Below are positions 1 to 6,344 of a stretch of DNA of 8,304 bases, piece after piece; position 1 is the first letter of the stretch; each line of letters opens with the position of its first letter. The translations under genes and the position numbers were made by a program. The notes beneath the pieces are model-generated. The model ran no database searches and was not told where the DNA came from. It worked only from the letters and a program-made list of their open reading frames with translations. Source of the stretch: Desulfobacterales bacterium (GTDB taxonomy: Bacteria > Desulfobacterota > DSM-4660 > Desulfatiglandales > B25-G16); NCBI GenBank assembly GCA_013375385.1, contig JABXJY010000111.1, forward strand, positions 1 to 8,304, read 5' to 3'.

Positions 1-1218
1 AGAGGTTCCGCTGAAACTAAGGCCTTTCTCAAAAGATACAAGGAAAGCCCGGCTATCTACTTCTATCCCCCTGATCCAACCGAGACAGGGGCAGCCCTGG
101 GCGGAACCGTCGCCACCAATGCATCCGGTGCCAGAACATACAAATACGGGGCCACGCGAAACTGGGTGAGAAGGATCAGGGTCATGTTAGCCTCGGGGGA
201 GGTCCTTGAGATTCCCCGGGGTAAATATTTTGCAACACCGGCTGGTGAGTTTACCATAATCGATAGCAAGGGAAATGAGGCAACAGTAAAGATTCCAAGG
301 TATACTATGCCCTCAACAAAAAATGCCGCGGGTATCTTCTCGGCGCCTAACATGGATCTTATTGACCTCTTCATAGGCAGTGAAGGTATTTTTGGGGCAA
401 TTACTGAAGTTGAGGTGGCACTTCAAAAATGGGAGAACCCTATTTCGATTGTTCAGTTTTTGCCATCGGATGATAAGGCGATTGATTTTGTGATTTCCCT
501 CCGCAAAGAGAAAAGTATCCGGCCGGAGTTTATTGAGTTCTATAGCTCTTACGCCCTCGATTTTCTCCGGAAGAAGCAGAAGGAAGATCCCAAGGTTGTA
601 GGAATGCCGCCAATACCGGATTATGCAACGTCTGCCGTCTTCTTTGATCTGAGATTCGATCCTGAAGCCAAAGATAATGACTACTCTAAACTGGAAGCAA
701 TGGTTGCTGAATGTGGATCAACACTGGCAAGGTCATGGGCAGCATATGAACAAAGAGATCTGGATCGGTTCAAAAATTTCAGGCATGTCCTTCCTGAAAC
801 TACCAACAGTATTATAGCTGAGAGAAAAAAGAAGATACCCGAACTCCATAAGCTCGGAACTGACCTTGCTGTTCCGGATCAGGCCCTTGAGGAAATATGG
901 GCATTTTATGAATCCAAATTAGCTAAAGCAGGCCTCGAATGGCTTGCATACGGGCACATTGGCAACAATCACATCCATATAAACATCTTGCCCAGAACCC
1001 TTGAAGAGATGCGCGATGGCCTCTCTATCTACCGTGAATTTGCCAAAAAGGCAGTATCCCTGGGAGGAACAGTATCTGCTGAACATGGTATTGGTAAGAT
1101 CAAAAAGGAATTCTTTTCTATCATGTTCTCAGATAAGGAACTGGAAGAGATGAAGGCAGTGAAAATCGCCCTTGATCCAGGCCTCATGATAAATCCAGGA
1201 AACATGCTGGATATGTAA
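1..1218 (+). CDS. FAD-linked oxidase, GlcD/D-lactate dehydrogenase type (5' truncated)
   Basis: The frame is open from base 1, so the N-terminus (perhaps 60-70 residues) lies outside the window; 405 residues are visible. An in-frame GTG at 166 is internal, because family-typical sequence precedes it: PPDPTETGAALGGTVATNAS and a YG-x-TRNW segment, which form part of the FAD pyrophosphate-binding (PCMH-type) domain. Next come GSEGIFGAITEVEV (about residues 126-139), then the FAD-oxidase C-terminal domain with YGHIGNNHIHINI (317-329), SAEHGIGK (359-366) and the closing DPGLMINPGNML. Family members oxidise 2-hydroxyacids such as D-lactate or glycolate. The exact substrate cannot be read here. The usual GHxGDGNxH motif reads GHIGNNHIH. 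etfB and etfA follow on the same strand, so Etf is the likely electron acceptor, as in the acetogen LctBCD complex. Family assignment is secure; lactate as substrate is only a possibility. Confidence 0.92.
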   Translation, partial: RGSAETKAFLKRYKESPAIYFYPPDPTETGAALGGTVATNASGARTYKYGATRNWVRRIRVMLASGEVLEIPRGKYFATPAGEFTIIDSKGNEATVKIPRYTMPSTKNAAGIFSAPNMDLIDLFIGSEGIFGAITEVEVALQKWENPISIVQFLPSDDKAIDFVISLRKEKSIRPEFIEFYSSYALDFLRKKQKEDPKVVGMPPIPDYATSAVFFDLRFDPEAKDNDYSKLEAMVAECGSTLARSWAAYEQRDLDRFKNFRHVLPETTNSIIAERKKKIPELHKLGTDLAVPDQALEEIWAFYESKLAKAGLEWLAYGHIGNNHIHINILPRTLEEMRDGLSIYREFAKKAVSLGGTVSAEHGIGKIKKEFFSIMFSDKELEEMKAVKIALDPGLMINPGNMLDM

Positions 1219-1226
1219 GGGAATAT

Positions 1227-1246
1227 AGTCACAGATTTACACAGAT
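1227..1246 (+). repeat. Left inverted repeat of the GxxExxY relic
   Basis: The reverse complement of these 20 bases is ATCTGTGTAAATCTGTGACT. It matches 1505-1524 (ATCGGCGTAAATCTGCGGCT) at 16 of 20 positions. Both read as two 10-bp units of the form ATCNGYGNNN. The repeat starts 8 bp after the oxidase stop codon and covers the region just before and at the presumed old start codon of the GxxExxY gene. A mobile-element terminus is inference; the match itself is direct. Confidence 0.6.
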
Positions 1247-1370
1247 GCACACAGAGGTTAAAATACAAAGAAATCACAGATATTATTCTCAGAAGTTTCT
1301 ATGAAGTCTACAATGAGCGGTTCGTACTCTTGATCCTGTACATGAAGCTCAATTAGTCGATTACCTGAAG

Positions 1371-1409
1371 GCCCGCCTGCTTTGCCTGAGCTCGCGATGG
1401 CGGGCAGGC
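1371..1409. repeat. Palindromic REP/MITE-like insertion
   Basis: Arms 1371-1380 (GCCCGCCTGC) and 1400-1409 (GCGGGCAGGC) pair over 10 positions, with one C/A mismatch and one T/G wobble, around a 19-base loop that contains GAGCTC. The element splits an Ala-Thr codon pair of the GxxExxY relic. The inserted length is 37 bp, and the boundary is ambiguous by 2 bp because GC occurs at both ends, which may be a 2-bp target duplication. It is much more GC-rich than the surrounding relic. Short GC-rich palindromes of this look are commonly dispersed in bacterial genomes; no second copy was seen in this window. Confidence 0.7.
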
Positions 1410-1504
1410 AACAAATATTGAAGTTGGCTTATTATTGAATTTTGGCAGAAAACCAGAATTCAAACGATTTGTATATGATAATAAAAGAAAAAATATCAGC
1501 GATA

Positions 1505-1524
1505 ATCGGCGTAAATCTGCGGCT
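1505..1524 (-). repeat. Right inverted repeat of the GxxExxY relic
   Basis: This is the partner of 1227-1246, identical at 16 of 20 positions in inverted orientation. A third, looser 10-bp unit (ATCAGCGATA, 1495-1504) lies directly inside it. The segment also encodes the C-terminal RRKSA of the relic, so some of the conservation could reflect protein coding rather than a recombination site. Confidence 0.55.
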
Positions 1525-1539
1525 AAGTAGTTGGGAGAG

Positions 1540-2337
1540 ATGAAGATACTCATCTGTGTAAAGCAGGTTCCGGAAATTACGGATGTAACAATAAATCCTG
1601 AAACAGGGACTCTTGTAAGAGAAGGGGTGGCCTCAATCCTCAATCCCTTCTGCGAATATGCCATAGAGGTGGGCTTAGATCTGAGAAGGTATTATGGTGA
1701 TATAGAGATAGTGACTATTTCCATGGGGCCTCCACAGGCAAAGGCTGCGTTGATGAGGTGCCTTGAGACGGGAGCCGATAGGGCCATTCTGCTATCGGAC
1801 AGGGGATTTGCTGGCTCTGATACATGGGCTACTGCCCTGACCCTGGCTGAGGCTATAAGGGCCATGGAAAATGACTTTGACCTGATTCTTGTTGGAAAAC
1901 AGGCAATAGATGGCGACACCGCCCAGGTTGGCCCTGAGCTTGCGGAAATCCTCGGTATCCCTCAGGTAATGTATGGAGTGGGCATAGAACTCGCCCATAA
2001 CAAAAAGAAGATCAGGGTAAGAAGAGAGATAGAAAAAGGCTATGAAATCGTAGAGATGAAACTTCCTGGCCTCATTTCTATCAGTAAGGGACCCATGATA
2101 AGAAGTGTGTCTTCTTTTAAAGAGATCCTTGAAGCACGGAAAAAGGAGCTCCGCGTTGTTACTGCCTCCGACCTCACTATGGATGAGGATGAACTTGGCC
2201 TCAAAGGCTCACCAACCCAGGTTGTAAAGATCTTTCCGCCCGGGGTGAAAAAAGGGGGAGAGCTTATCGATGGTAGTGAAGCACAGGGTGCGGCAGAGAA
2301 ACTGGTTGAGTTCCTCAAGGAAAGAAACTTTATTTAA
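1540..2337 (+). CDS. etfB: Electron transfer flavoprotein beta subunit, bifurcating type
   Basis: This 265-residue protein is of normal EtfB length. It pairs with EtfA to accept electrons from acyl-CoA or 2-hydroxyacid dehydrogenases in the cytoplasm. It begins MKILICVKQVPEITDVTINP, the standard family start, which favours the ATG at 1540 over the in-frame TTG at 1531; a GGGAG lies only 2 bp upstream. Residues 120-132, KQAIDGDTAQVGP, are the pattern seen in FAD-binding EtfBs of electron-bifurcating complexes, where classical EtfBs bind AMP and carry a different sequence. LKGSPTQVVKIFPP (221-234) is the conserved C-terminal segment that packs on EtfA. The gene follows the FAD-linked oxidase, separated by a degraded insertion, and precedes etfA by 8 bp. 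Family assignment is very secure. Bifurcating (or confurcating) activity is inferred from the motif and from the partner's ferredoxin domain. Confidence 0.96.
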   Translation: MKILICVKQVPEITDVTINPETGTLVREGVASILNPFCEYAIEVGLDLRRYYGDIEIVTISMGPPQAKAALMRCLETGADRAILLSDRGFAGSDTWATALTLAEAIRAMENDFDLILVGKQAIDGDTAQVGPELAEILGIPQVMYGVGIELAHNKKKIRVRREIEKGYEIVEMKLPGLISISKGPMIRSVSSFKEILEARKKELRVVTASDLTMDEDELGLKGSPTQVVKIFPPGVKKGGELIDGSEAQGAAEKLVEFLKERNFI

Positions 2338-2345
2338 AAAATACA

Positions 2346-3536
2346 ATGCTCAGAATCGATAGAGAGAAGTGTACCGGCTGTAAGATCTGTGAGAAAATGT
2401 GCCCATTTAGCGCTATCGTCGTTCTTAATAAAGTAGCCCAGGTGCAGGACAACTGCACCCTCTGTGGGGCATGTGTAAACAGTTGCCCGGAAGGGGCTGT
2501 TTCGATTGAGCGCAGACAAGTTTCAAGAGAAGAACTGGATAAATATACTGGTGTTTTTATCTGGGGAGAATGTGAGGAGAAGGGTGAAAGGCTTGTCCCG
2601 AAAAAAGTGGTCAAGGAGCTCCTTTCCCAGGGGCGAAACCTTGCCACTAAGCTCAACCAAGATCTGACAGTAGCAGTATTAGGTGATGGAAGGCTAGCAG
2701 AGCTTGAGACACTGATTGCCTACGGTGCAGACAGGGTAATGAGGTGTCAACACAAGCTCCTCAGTCACTACACAACCGACAGCTTCACCACGGTGATATC
2801 TGCTCTTATCTCAAAGGAGAAGCCCTCTGTCTTTCTCTTTGGCGCAACAGCACATGGAAGGGGGCTTGCCCCGAGGGTCGCCGCGAGGCTACACCTTGGG
2901 CTTACTGCAGACTGTACCGGTCTGGATATAAATGAAGAGGGACAGATGGTCCAGACAAGGCCCGCATTCGGTGGGAACATCATGGCATCAATAGTGTCAC
3001 CATACACAAGGCCCCAGATGGCAACTGTCAGACCAAATGTCTTTTCCTTCGGGGAGCCTGATAACTCAAGGAGGGGGGAAGTCGAAGACTTTGGGGTGGT
3101 ACTTTTACCAGCCGCAATCAGGACAAAGGTGGTAGGTATCGAACGGCTCAGGGATGAAGGGGAAGTTAGCATTGAGGATGCTGACATTATCGTCTCAGCC
3201 GGCAGAGGATGCCAGAAAAAGGAAAATCTGGAACTCATCCGAGAGCTGGCAGCCTCCCTCGGAGGTGTGATGGCCGGCTCGAGGGCTATTGTTGAACTCG
3301 ACTGGATACCCCACACCAAGCAGGTAGGGCAATCAGGGCTCACGGTCGGCCCTCAACTCTACATAGCTGTCGGAATTAGCGGGGCTATCCAGCACCTCGT
3401 CGGAATGAGTTCAGCAAAGACCATCATTGCGATCAATAAAGACCGGGATGCACCCATATTCAAGGTCGCAGACCTTGGTATCGTTGGCGATGCAATGGAG
3501 ATACTGCCAATCCTCATCAGAGAGCTAAAGAAATAG
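2346..3536 (+). CDS. etfA: Electron transfer flavoprotein alpha subunit with N-terminal 2x[4Fe-4S] ferredoxin domain
   Basis: The 396-residue product is longer than a classical EtfA (about 310-330) because of an N-terminal ferredoxin domain. Cysteines C9, C12, C15, C19 and C37, C40, C43, C47 form two CxxCxxCxxxC motifs, each able to bind a [4Fe-4S] cluster. The EtfA N-domain spans roughly residues 70-270 (GATAHGRGLAPRVAARL at 166-182). The C-terminal FAD domain follows: GRGC (286-289), VGQSG (327-331), GISGAIQHLVGM (343-354), INKDRDAPIF (363-372) and ADLGIVGD (375-382). The ATG at 2346 lies 8 bp after the etfB stop, so the two are surely co-transcribed; the ribosome site is weak. This architecture matches LctC/CarE-type EtfAs of lactate- and caffeyl-CoA-linked complexes. 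With the oxidase upstream, a dehydrogenase-Etf complex exchanging electrons with NAD and ferredoxin is the best reading. The physiological direction is not visible. Confidence 0.96.
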   Translation: MLRIDREKCTGCKICEKMCPFSAIVVLNKVAQVQDNCTLCGACVNSCPEGAVSIERRQVSREELDKYTGVFIWGECEEKGERLVPKKVVKELLSQGRNLATKLNQDLTVAVLGDGRLAELETLIAYGADRVMRCQHKLLSHYTTDSFTTVISALISKEKPSVFLFGATAHGRGLAPRVAARLHLGLTADCTGLDINEEGQMVQTRPAFGGNIMASIVSPYTRPQMATVRPNVFSFGEPDNSRRGEVEDFGVVLLPAAIRTKVVGIERLRDEGEVSIEDADIIVSAGRGCQKKENLELIRELAASLGGVMAGSRAIVELDWIPHTKQVGQSGLTVGPQLYIAVGISGAIQHLVGMSSAKTIIAINKDRDAPIFKVADLGIVGDAMEILPILIRELKK

Positions 3537-3616
3537 AGAGCAAGTGGTACTTTTTCAGCCTGCACAACCTTTAATGGTCTGCGGTGCGGCAAGTTTATCC
3601 CCAGTGTTTGATTGAG

Positions 3617-3623
3617 AAAGGAG
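3617..3623 (+). promoter_or_regulatory. Ribosome binding site of the hydroxyacyl-CoA dehydrogenase gene
   Basis: AAAGGAG lies 6 bp before the ATG at 3630. It settles the start there, because the longer in-frame TTG at 3612 sits upstream of this site and would place it inside the coding region. Confidence 0.8.
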
Positions 3624-3629
3624 TCTTTT

Positions 3630-4604
3630 ATGAACCTGGAAAAAATAAAAAATATCTCGGTTCTTGGGGCTGGCATCATGGGGCATGGAATCGCCCAGAG
3701 TTTTCTCATGGGCGGATATCCCGTGTGGCTATATGATATCCAGGAATCCATCCTTGAGACAGCCAAAGCCCACATCGAGAAAAACCTGGAACTCTTTTAC
3801 CAGTCCGGTCTTATTGGAAAAGAGGATATCGACTTGTCCCTCCAGGGCTTATCCACTACTACTGATCTAGGACGTGCCGTGGAAGCAGCTGATTTCATTG
3901 TGGAGGCAGCTCCCGAAGATCTGCCGCTAAAGCAAGGGCTTTTTCAGCAGGTTGAATCCCTTTGCGGAGAGGATACCATCATAGCCAGCAATACCTCCTC
4001 TTTGACCTTGAAGGACATTGGTTCACGGGTGAAAAACAAAGAGAGGCTGGTCATCACTCACTGGTTTAATCCCCCCCACATTGTGCCCACGGTGGAAGTC
4101 GTGAAGGGTGAGGAAACCAGTGACGAGACCGTGGAGACGGCCTATCAACTCTTGGAAAAGATAAAAAAGATGCCGGTCAAAATCAACCGGGAACTCCCAG
4201 GATTTCTGGTCAATCGAATTCAAATAGCAATGGCCAGGGAGGTATTTGATCTCTATGAGAAAGGGGTGGCCAGTGCCGCAGATATTGACAAGGCCGTTAA
4301 GGGGAGCTTTGGATTCCGTTTGGCCAGCATCGGCCCTTTGCTGACGGCCGATCTGGGCGGTTTAGAGCTCTGGCTCAAGGTCTTTGAGAATCTGGTCCCC
4401 CAGATTCAAAGCTCCCTAGATCCTCCCAGAGTATTGCAGCGCCTGGTCTCTCAGGGCCATCTTGGAATCAAGACTGGGAAAGGATTTTACGATTATGCCG
4501 TGGATTTTTCGAAGGCAGAGCTGGATGGAGCTATCCAGAGACGGGATCAGGAGTTTCTGAATCGGCTGAAGCATCTTTATTGGGACAAAAAGACTGAGGA
4601 ATAG
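3630..4604 (+). CDS. 3-hydroxyacyl-CoA dehydrogenase family protein
   Basis: This is a 324-residue NAD-dependent dehydrogenase. The N-terminal Rossmann fold has GAGIMGHG at residues 13-20 and an acidic D36 ending the second strand, which favours NAD over NADP. Catalytic-site segments are SNTSS (120-124), THWFNPPH (143-150, catalytic His144), VEVV with Glu156 of the His-Glu pair, and FLVNR (192-196). The C-terminal helical domain includes HLGIKTGKGFYDY (277-289). The usual 3-hydroxybutyryl-CoA enzyme is about 280 residues and has HFFNP at the active site. HWFNPPHIVP and the extra C-terminal length recall family branches acting on free hydroxy-acids (for example lambda-crystallin/gulonate or carnitine dehydrogenases), so a CoA ester substrate is not certain. 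It starts 93 bp after etfA on the same strand. Fold and chemistry (alcohol to ketone with NAD) are secure; the substrate is unknown. Confidence 0.9.
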   Translation: MNLEKIKNISVLGAGIMGHGIAQSFLMGGYPVWLYDIQESILETAKAHIEKNLELFYQSGLIGKEDIDLSLQGLSTTTDLGRAVEAADFIVEAAPEDLPLKQGLFQQVESLCGEDTIIASNTSSLTLKDIGSRVKNKERLVITHWFNPPHIVPTVEVVKGEETSDETVETAYQLLEKIKKMPVKINRELPGFLVNRIQIAMAREVFDLYEKGVASAADIDKAVKGSFGFRLASIGPLLTADLGGLELWLKVFENLVPQIQSSLDPPRVLQRLVSQGHLGIKTGKGFYDYAVDFSKAELDGAIQRRDQEFLNRLKHLYWDKKTEE

Positions 4605-4707
4605 GATAGGACTTGCTCACCAAACAAGGTTGTTTTAGAAGATCGATAATGGAGAGGTGAAGCTATTGGGCATGAAATAACATCAAAGAACCTTTATGAA
4701 AAACTGT

Positions 4708-4714
4708 AGGAGGT
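4708..4714 (+). promoter_or_regulatory. Ribosome binding site of the SDR/epimerase gene
   Basis: AGGAGGT is a near-perfect Shine-Dalgarno sequence 4 bp before the ATG at 4719 and fixes that start. The 114-bp gap upstream (4605-4718) holds only trivial open frames, and I see no convincing promoter or terminator in it. Confidence 0.8.
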
Positions 4715-4718
4715 CGTT

Positions 4719-5681
4719 ATGAGCACGCTGGTCACTGGAGGAACGGGTTTTATCGGGGCACAGGTTGTTCGGGTTCTCCTGGAAAAAGGAGAGAAAGATA
4801 TCGTTGTTTTTGACATTAACCCCTCTACAAAGTTGCTCGATGATGTGGCAGACAAGGTTGAGGTGGTGCGGGGAGACCTGGGGAATTTCAGCCATGTTTT
4901 GAGTCTGGTAAAGAATGTCAGGCCCACGGTGATCTATCACCTGGGCGGTATGCTCTCCGTTCCCTCGGATGCGGACAACGCCGCCTCATTTCGGGCTAAT
5001 GCCATGGGTACCTTCCACGTGCTTGAGGCAGCACGGTTGTTCGAGGTACCTCAGGTGCTCTTTTCCAGCACCCTTGCAACCTATGGTTTGGACGTCCGTG
5101 ATGATGCAGTCAACGATTATACCCTGCAGCGGCCACAGCTCTTCTATGGAGCCACCAAGGTATTCTGCGAGCTTATGGGTTTGTTTTACAAGCGAAAGTT
5201 TGGGCTGGATTTCAGGGGCGTCCGCTATCCCTCCATTGTGGGGCCGGGGGTGAAAACGCCAGGGGTGGTTCAATATACCTCCTGGGTCATCGAGGAGTGT
5301 GCTAAGGGAAACCCCTATACCATGTATGTGAAACCTGAAACCAAATGTCCGGTCATGTATTTTAAAGATGCGGCACGGGCCATCGTTATGTTGGGGGAGG
5401 CGCCCCTGGCAGTCATCAAGATGGTAAACTACGTCATTGCCGGTGTCACCCCCATTGCCACCGCGCAGGAGCTTGTAGACATGGTCAAAGCCAGGATTCC
5501 CACAGCGCAGATAGATTTCGAGCCAGACCTGGAACTCCAAAAGATCCTGGATAAGCTTTTGCTACCCGTGGACGACAGTATTGCCCGGAAAGAGTGGAAC
5601 TGGAAACCGGAATACAATCAGGAGCGGATCGTCGATGACTTCCTCGAAGAAATGAGGATGCATCCGCAACGCTATACGTAA
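4719..5681 (+). CDS. NAD-dependent epimerase/dehydratase family protein (extended SDR, threonine dehydrogenase-like)
   Basis: This is a 320-residue extended short-chain dehydrogenase. The nucleotide-binding GGTGFIG is at residues 7-13, Asp32 closes the second strand, and the catalytic triad is visible as FSST (115-118, Ser) with YGATK (143-147; Tyr143 and Lys147). YHLGGMLS (73-80) is the family's conserved fourth-strand segment. The substrate half contains VRYPSIVGPG (168-177) and KPETKCPVMYFKDAARA (205-221), which look like the corresponding parts of UDP-galactose-epimerase-like L-threonine 3-dehydrogenases more than sugar epimerases; this comparison is from memory. Length is normal for either. 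It shares a strand with the hydroxyacyl-CoA dehydrogenase gene 114 bp upstream and faces the cupin gene. Family is secure; oxidation of threonine or another beta-hydroxy compound is a suggestion. Confidence 0.9.
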   Translation: MSTLVTGGTGFIGAQVVRVLLEKGEKDIVVFDINPSTKLLDDVADKVEVVRGDLGNFSHVLSLVKNVRPTVIYHLGGMLSVPSDADNAASFRANAMGTFHVLEAARLFEVPQVLFSSTLATYGLDVRDDAVNDYTLQRPQLFYGATKVFCELMGLFYKRKFGLDFRGVRYPSIVGPGVKTPGVVQYTSWVIEECAKGNPYTMYVKPETKCPVMYFKDAARAIVMLGEAPLAVIKMVNYVIAGVTPIATAQELVDMVKARIPTAQIDFEPDLELQKILDKLLLPVDDSIARKEWNWKPEYNQERIVDDFLEEMRMHPQRYT

Positions 5682-5687
5682 ATCCCG

Positions 5688-6065
5688 TTATCTGACCTTC
5701 CCTTCCAGGACGCTTTTCTCTGCACCGGGAGGGGTGTAGATCCAGAACATACGCAGGGTCTCTTGGCCGGTGTTGATGACCTGGTGTCTTATGTTGCGCG
5801 GTAAGAAGATAACGGATTCTGGCCCCACTGGCTCGCGCTCTTCCTCGACCAGCACCTCACCTTCGCCGGAGACAATAATCCATGTCTCGCACTCTGCTTC
5901 ATGGCTGTGAAAGCTGCTGGATTTGCCAGGGGGAAGGATTGTCATGCCCACGGCCAACCCCTCTACGCCTCCTTGCAGGCTGGGGGAGATCAAAACCTTC
6001 AACTCTCTCACGTGAGGTTCAGGTGCCACATAGCTCGTGGCTCGGTCAGATCTAGCAACGATCAT
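5688..6065 (-). CDS. Cupin domain-containing protein
   Basis: A 125-residue single-domain cupin. Motif 1 is visible as GKSSSFHSHEAECETWIIVSG with metal ligands His53, His55 and Glu60 and Gly67. Motif 2 reads GPESVIFLPRNIRHQVINTG (81-100), with His94 as fourth ligand and Asn98. The full 3-His-1-Glu set implies a bound metal. Small cupins of this kind may be enzymes (isomerases, dioxygenases) or ligand-binding proteins, and nothing here decides. There is no signal peptide, so it is cytoplasmic. The start ATG (6065-6063) is supported by GAAAGGAG (complement of 6073-6080) 7 bp upstream. Its stop is 6 bp from the stop of the converging SDR gene. It lies 279 bp downstream of livF on the same strand. 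Confidence 0.92.
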   Translation of the reverse strand: MIVARSDRATSYVAPEPHVRELKVLISPSLQGGVEGLAVGMTILPPGKSSSFHSHEAECETWIIVSGEGEVLVEEEREPVGPESVIFLPRNIRHQVINTGQETLRMFWIYTPPGAEKSVLEGKVR

Positions 6066-6344
6066 TGCTCGGCTCCTTTCTCTCTCGATGTTCTAACCAC
6101 ACTAGCCTTTCATACACCTCTGTACAGTGTCAGCATAACCGAAGAACCACCTTTCATAAATGCTAACACAATCAAAGAATGATTCAATTACAAAACACCT
6201 TAGGCTGACAAAGTAGCGAATGATGTTGGACTGAAGGTCAGCACACAATCTTATGTTAGCGAAGTATTTCTGGTGCTCAATGATATTAAGCAGAGCAAAA
6301 TAAAGACCAAAAAGCTGTGGACCAATATGGGTGGGTAGGTCAAA
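6066..6344. other. Intergenic region between livF and the cupin gene, no gene supported
   Basis: This AT-richer stretch carries the cupin ribosome site at its left end and probably the cupin promoter, though no clean -35/-10 pair is readable. Repeats seen are weak: TATGAAAGG (minus strand) occurs twice, about 40 bp apart, and GCTAACA (6162-6168) has an inverted copy TGTTAGC (6254-6260). No strong hairpin followed by T's marks the end of the liv transcript. An 80-codon open stretch on the minus strand, in frame with livF beyond its stop, has no usable early start and no recognisable family. Confidence 0.5.

Larger units (their letters stand above)
1245..1530 (+). pseudogene. Decayed GxxExxY-family protein gene
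   Basis: Three pieces of a GxxExxY-family protein (a short, PD-(D/E)XK-nuclease-like family of unknown function) can be read. Piece one, frame 1 at about 1264-1317, encodes YKEITDIILRSFYEVYNE, the family's N-terminal helix; the nearest ATG (1245) is in another frame. Piece two, frame 3 at 1317-1372, encodes AVRTLDPVHEAQLVDYLKA. Piece three, frame 1 at 1411-1530, encodes TNIEVGLLLNFGRKPEFKRF and ends in KSAAK and a TAG at 1528. Between pieces one and two the GxxExxY motif and the nuclease-like core, roughly 60 residues, are missing. Between pieces two and three a 37-bp palindrome has been inserted, and removing it restores the frame exactly. The gene is therefore dead through a deletion, an insertion and probably an N-terminal frameshift. 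Family recognition is from remembered conserved segments and is strong for pieces two and three. Confidence 0.85.

Noticed and set aside
1216..1527. TAAG at 1216-1219 and 1524-1527 as a target-site duplication around the GxxExxY relic
   Set aside because: It is only 4 bp, not adjacent to the left repeat, and one copy includes the oxidase stop codon; chance is as likely.
1531..1539. TTG start for etfB, three codons upstream of the ATG
   Set aside because: EtfB proteins start at MKILxCVKQVP; the ATG at 1540 gives exactly that.
2768..3343. 191-codon minus-strand open frame
   Set aside because: It lies wholly antisense inside etfA, has a Ser/Pro-rich shadow composition and matches no family; etfA motifs are unambiguous on the other strand.
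3612..3629. TTG start for the hydroxyacyl-CoA dehydrogenase gene
   Set aside because: It would place the AAAGGAG ribosome site inside the coding sequence; the ATG at 3630 is ideally spaced from it.
3537..3629. Possible terminator or promoter between etfA and the next gene
   Set aside because: No hairpin with a T-run and no convincing -35/-10 pair could be found, so it is unclear whether the transcript continues.
4986..5540. 184-codon minus-strand open frame
   Set aside because: It is antisense to the SDR gene, whose catalytic motifs are clear; it has His/Gly/Leu-rich shadow composition and no ribosome site.
5901..6182. 93-codon plus-strand open frame over the cupin start region
   Set aside because: Mostly antisense to the cupin motif-1 region, with no family features; the cupin frame has a ribosome site and all metal ligands.
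6204..6338. 44-codon plus-strand open stretch ending at TAG 6336
   Set aside because: There is no start codon near its beginning, no ribosome site and no family match that I can justify, although its translation looks mildly protein-like.
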